Shown piece after piece: positions 60,847 to 64,000 of a DNA stretch of 64,000 nt (its first letter is position 1; the number at the start of each line of letters is the position of its first letter). The position numbers and the translations under genes are program-made. Origin of the DNA: Microbacterium excoecariae (lineage in GTDB: Bacteria; Actinomycetota; Actinomycetes; Actinomycetales; Microbacteriaceae); the NCBI RefSeq assembly GCF_011326725.1, contig NZ_JAANCO010000001.1:1835115-1899114 (forward strand). The letters run 5' to 3'. Under the pieces are notes generated by a model that made no database searches, was not told the DNA's origin, and was given only the letters and a program-made list of their open reading frames with translations.

Positions 60847-63801
60847 CTACTCCGACAGCTCGAGCAGGCGCTCGATCGCGTCCGTCAACTGCTCGTCGGC
60901 CTGCGCGTAGGCGACCATGTCGTCGTCCGCGAGCGCCTGCTGCTTGGCCGAGAGCGCCTCCTGCGCGTCGGCCAGCGCCTGCTCGTACGTGTCGGTCGAC
61001 GGCGGGGCAGGCTGATCCGTGGATCCCTCGTCCGTGGATCCCTCGTCCGTGGCTCCCTCGTCGGTCGCGCCCTCGTCCGTTGTCCCCTCGTCGGTCGTCT
61101 CCTCCCCCGTCTCGGGGTCGACGGGGGTGATGTCCTCGTCGCCCGTCTCGGCGCCGGAGTCGCCGCCGAACAGCGCGTCCAGCGCCTCCGCGAGGGTGTC
61201 CTCGAACGCGAGCTCGTCGCCGAACGCCACCAGCACCTTGCGCAGCAGCGGGTAGGAGGTGTCGCGCGAGGACTGCACGTACACGGGCTGCATGTACAGC
61301 AACCCGTCGCCGACGGGGAGCGTCAGCAGGTTGCCCAGGCTGACGTTGGAGTCACCGATCTGCAGCACGTTCAGCTGCTGGGCGATCTCCTGGTTCGAGT
61401 CGAAGTTGTTCTGCACCTGGCCCGGCGCGGGAACGGTGCTGGCCGACGAGATCTCGAGCATCCGGAGCGTGCCGTAGTCGTCGCGCACCGTGCCCTCCTC
61501 GTCGCCCGCGTTTGAATCGACCGAGAGGTACCCCATGAGCACCTGGCGCTCGCCGCCCTCCGGGATGAAGGTGGTGAACATCGAGAACGTCGGGTCGTCC
61601 TGGCCCGGCATCTGCATCGTCAGGTAGTACGGCGGCTGGAGCTCGTCGTTGTTCGTCGGATCCGCCGGCGTCTCCCACGCGTTGTCGCGCTGATAGAACG
61701 CGTTCGCGGTGTCGACGTGATAGGTCCCGAGCATCGAACGCTGCACCTTGAACAGGTCGGTCGGGTAGCGCACGTGGCTCATGAGGTCGCCCGACATCTC
61801 GCTGATGGGCTCGATGGTCGCCGGGTAGATGTTCTGCCACGTCTCGAGCACCGGGTCCTCGTCGTCCCACGCGTAGAGCGTCACGGATCCGTCGTACGCG
61901 TCGACCGTCGCCTTCACCGAGTTGCGAATGTAGTTCACGTCGTCGATGAGGAGGTTCGGCTGCGGGTTCGACGAGTCGCTGATCGCCTGTGACAGGCTCG
62001 TCTGCGTGGAGTACGGGTAGGTCGCGCTCGTCGTGTACCCGTCGATGATCCACACGATGCGGCCGTCGACGACGCTCGGGTACGGGTCGCTGTCGAGCGT
62101 CAGGTACGGCGCGACCTTCTGCACGCGCTCGGCCGGGTCGCGGTCGTAGAGGATCTGCGAGTCGGCGTTGATCTGGTCCGAGAACAGGATCTGCTCCGAC
62201 TGGAACTTCAGCGCGTAGAGCAGGCGGTGGAAGTAGCTCCCGACGCTCGGGCCGCCGTCGCCCTCGAAGGTCGTGCGCGTCTGGTTCTCCTCGCCGGATC
62301 CCGTCGCGTAGTCGAGCTCCACCGGCTCAGCACCCTCGGGCGCGCCGACGATCGAGTACGTGGGCGACTGCTCGCCGAAGTAGATACGCGGCTCGTAGTC
62401 CTCCTCCGTGAGGAAGCCCGAGGACGGGATGTCGCCCTCGATGAAGACGGGCTCGCCCTCGCCGGTGCGCTCGTTGCCCTTGGCGGCGACCATGCCGTAG
62501 CCGTGCGTGTAGGTCATCGTCGTGTTGACCCAGCTCTGGGCGTCGGATCCGAGGCCCGACAGGTCGAGCTCGCGCAGCGAGACGACGGTGTCCTGCATCT
62601 CGCCGTCGATCTCGTAGCGGTCGACGTCGAGGGTCTCCTGGAAGCCGTAGTACGGCCGGTACTGCTGCAGCTGCTGAACCGTCGGGCTGATGATGGCCGG
62701 ATCCATCAGGCGCAGCGACGCGGTCGTCGCGGCGTCGTCGCGCAGCTGGCCCTGCTCGACCGTGGTCTGGGCCGTGTAGTCGGTCGTCTCGATGCCGTCG
62801 AGGTCGTATGCGGCGCGCGTCGCGTCGACGTTGCGCTGGTAGTACTCGAGCTGCAGCGCGCGCTCGTTCGGCGTGACCTGGAAGGTCTGCACGCCCCAGG
62901 GCAGGCCGACGGTGACCACGAGCGAGGTCACGATGAGCAGGCCCGTCGCCACGAGCGGGTAGCGCCAGCGACCGAGCCAGGCCGTGATGAGGAACAGCAC
63001 GGCCACGAGCGCCGCGACGACCGCGAGGATCGTCTGGCCCGGGATGAGCGCGTTGGCCGCGACGTAGTCGGGGCCGGTGATGCGGCCCTGCGGCGTGACG
63101 AGCGACGCGAAGCGGTCGAGCCAGATGCTCACCGCCTGCAGAAGCAGGTACAGGCCAGCCGTCACGGCGAGCTGGATCCGCGCGGGGCGCGAGATGCTGA
63201 GCTCGCCCTGGCCGACGCGGACGGAACCGTAGAGGTAGCACACGAGCGCGGTCAGCAGCAGCGAAATGATCACGACGCCCGAGGCGAAGCCGACGAGGCC
63301 CTGCCAGAAAGGCAGGTCGAACAGGTAGAACGACGTGTCGAGCCCGAACTGGGCGTCGGTCTCGCCCGACGCCACGCCGTTGAGCCACATCCAGGTGGTC
63401 TCCCACTGCGCGGACGTGGCGAAGCCGGCGAAGAAGCCGAACAGGACGGGGATGCCCCACATGCCGAGGCGCCGGAGCGGCTCCACGACCTCCTGGTAGC
63501 GATCCAGCTGCGAGCTCAGACGCGCGTACACGGGTCGCATGCGGTAGGCCAGGTTGATCGCCACCCACAGCGGCACCGCCATGCCCACGAACCCGACCAC
63601 GAACATCACCACCCGGGCGATCCACTGGGTCGTCAGGACTGAGCTGAAGCCCAGCTGACGGAACCACAGCAGGTCCGTGTAGAGGTTCGCCATCCCGAAC
63701 AGCACCGCGAGAAGCACGGCAATCGTGACGACCGTCGCGATGACGATGCGCCTAGTCGGGGAGGACGATGTGGCCGAGTTCTGCGTCGAGTTCGTGGTCA
63801 C
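60847..63801 (-). CDS. UPF0182 (COG1615) family membrane protein
   Basis: 984 residues. It has about seven TM segments in the first ~320 residues and then a large extracellular domain containing GSGEENQTRTTFEGDGG, YFHRLLYALKFQSEQILF and EDPVLETWQNIYP, features of the family. The C-terminal linker is a run of five-residue acidic repeats (TDEGT/TDEGA/TDEGS) before a helical end. GTG start is 6 nt after TAGGAT (63808-63813). Function is unknown; it is widespread in actinobacteria and often next to a PDZ/Lon-like protease, as here. Confidence 0.92.
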   Translation of the reverse strand: MTTNSTQNSATSSSPTRRIVIATVVTIAVLLAVLFGMANLYTDLLWFRQLGFSSVLTTQWIARVVMFVVGFVGMAVPLWVAINLAYRMRPVYARLSSQLDRYQEVVEPLRRLGMWGIPVLFGFFAGFATSAQWETTWMWLNGVASGETDAQFGLDTSFYLFDLPFWQGLVGFASGVVIISLLLTALVCYLYGSVRVGQGELSISRPARIQLAVTAGLYLLLQAVSIWLDRFASLVTPQGRITGPDYVAANALIPGQTILAVVAALVAVLFLITAWLGRWRYPLVATGLLIVTSLVVTVGLPWGVQTFQVTPNERALQLEYYQRNVDATRAAYDLDGIETTDYTAQTTVEQGQLRDDAATTASLRLMDPAIISPTVQQLQQYRPYYGFQETLDVDRYEIDGEMQDTVVSLRELDLSGLGSDAQSWVNTTMTYTHGYGMVAAKGNERTGEGEPVFIEGDIPSSGFLTEEDYEPRIYFGEQSPTYSIVGAPEGAEPVELDYATGSGEENQTRTTFEGDGGPSVGSYFHRLLYALKFQSEQILFSDQINADSQILYDRDPAERVQKVAPYLTLDSDPYPSVVDGRIVWIIDGYTTSATYPYSTQTSLSQAISDSSNPQPNLLIDDVNYIRNSVKATVDAYDGSVTLYAWDDEDPVLETWQNIYPATIEPISEMSGDLMSHVRYPTDLFKVQRSMLGTYHVDTANAFYQRDNAWETPADPTNNDELQPPYYLTMQMPGQDDPTFSMFTTFIPEGGERQVLMGYLSVDSNAGDEEGTVRDDYGTLRMLEISSASTVPAPGQVQNNFDSNQEIAQQLNVLQIGDSNVSLGNLLTLPVGDGLLYMQPVYVQSSRDTSYPLLRKVLVAFGDELAFEDTLAEALDALFGGDSGAETGDEDITPVDPETGEETTDEGTTDEGATDEGATDEGSTDEGSTDQPAPPSTDTYEQALADAQEALSAKQQALADDDMVAYAQADEQLTDAIERLLELSE
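61021..61110 (-). repeat. 15-bp tandem repeats inside the UPF0182 gene
   Basis: About six imperfect 15-bp units of the type CCTCGTCCGTGGATC encode the TDEG[T/A/S] repeats. They vary mostly at third positions and in the fifth codon, which changes Ser to Ala or Thr. Confidence 0.8.
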
Positions 63802-63844
63802 GCTTCCATCCTACGTGGGAGCGGGGCCCGCGGATCCGCGCCGG

Positions 63845-64000
63845 CTACTCCGCCGCGCAGGCCGGCAGGTCCTCCGGCGCCCCGGCGGCGATCGCGTCCA
63901 CGGCCGCGAGGGCGTCGTCGAGGGTTCCGACGCGCACGACCTGCAACCCCGACGGTACGTGGCCGACGACCTCGTCGCAGTTCTCCTCGGGCGCGAGGAA
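63845..64000 (-). CDS. C-terminal end of a PDZ/Lon (S16)-like protease (YlbL type), 5' end outside window
   Basis: The last 51 residues read FLAPEENCDEVVGHVPSGLQ and continue VVRVGTLDDALAAVDAI before TAG. This matches the end of the Lon-like catalytic domain of actinobacterial YlbL/PDZ proteases, which cluster with UPF0182. The catalytic Ser and Lys are not in this fragment. Confidence 0.75.
   Translation of the reverse strand, partial: FLAPEENCDEVVGHVPSGLQVVRVGTLDDALAAVDAIAAGAPEDLPACAAE

Noticed and set aside
61021-61110. Short regular repeats considered as a CRISPR array
   Set aside because: The units are contiguous 15-mers in frame with the UPF0182 gene, with no spacers and no cas genes.

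Overview
The window is high-GC DNA (most codons end in G or C) from an actinobacterium, most likely a Microbacteriaceae member close to Microbacterium. Evidence for this is the gene order mutM-rnc-rpmF-DUF177-coaD-recG, the leuB/ilvE/serA/prfB block, a DUF3039 protein, a DUF3515 lipoprotein, a UPF0182 giant membrane protein next to a PDZ/Lon-type protease, and many genes whose promoter -10 hexamer lies 6-7 bp before the start codon (leaderless transcripts). Genus and species cannot be fixed from the sequence alone.

Layout. 1-7.4 kb: DNA repair, rRNA processing and coenzyme genes (mutM, rnc, rpmF, DUF177, coaD, recG, rsmD, thiL, DUF3515). 7.4-13.8 kb: a minus-strand block with ddl, gpsA, plsC and murA, then leuD/leuC. 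leuCD is preceded by a probable leucine leader peptide and hairpin. 13.9-15.2 kb: a TerC-family metal exporter behind a yybP-ykoY (Mn2+) riboswitch, then tRNA-Glu. 15.3-23.1 kb: an MBL-fold protein, a permuted family III CoA-transferase, a diacylglycerol-kinase-like lipid kinase, a BASS transporter, tRNA-Gln, gltX, an MFS exporter and a FAH-family hydrolase. 23.1-32 kb: branched-chain and serine biosynthesis (ilvE, leuB, serA), prfB and MFS exporters.

32-42.2 kb: a Tad/Flp pilus locus broken by an accessory island. Three TadE-type minor pilin genes and a pilin-like stub remain on the left. Only the first ~95 residues of the TadA/CpaF ATPase remain on the right. About 8.6 kb of lower-GC accessory DNA lies between, with no integrase, transposase or flanking repeat that I can see. 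The island holds three parts. One is a minus-strand operon of an XRE regulator between two single-TM helical proteins. One is a plus-strand run of four small unknown genes. One is a tightly overlapping four-gene operon: an EcoRI-family adenine methyltransferase, a DUF262-HNH nuclease, a SLATT two-TM effector and a SMODS/CD-NTase nucleotidyltransferase. That operon joins restriction-modification-like genes to a CBASS-like pair and is the best candidate for an undescribed defence system here.

42.3-47.7 kb: tRNA-Leu, a sugar porter, rdgB, rph, murI, pncB and DUF3039. 47.7-57 kb: an ABC exporter, then a wall-polymer cluster: a sugar-1-phosphate/choline-phosphate-type nucleotidyltransferase, three CDP-glycerol glycerophosphotransferase-family proteins and a GT2 glycosyltransferase. 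57-64 kb: an HtrA-type membrane protease, an aminotransferase, a nitrilase-family amidase, initiator tRNA-Met, a UPF0182 protein, and the end of a PDZ/Lon-like protease.
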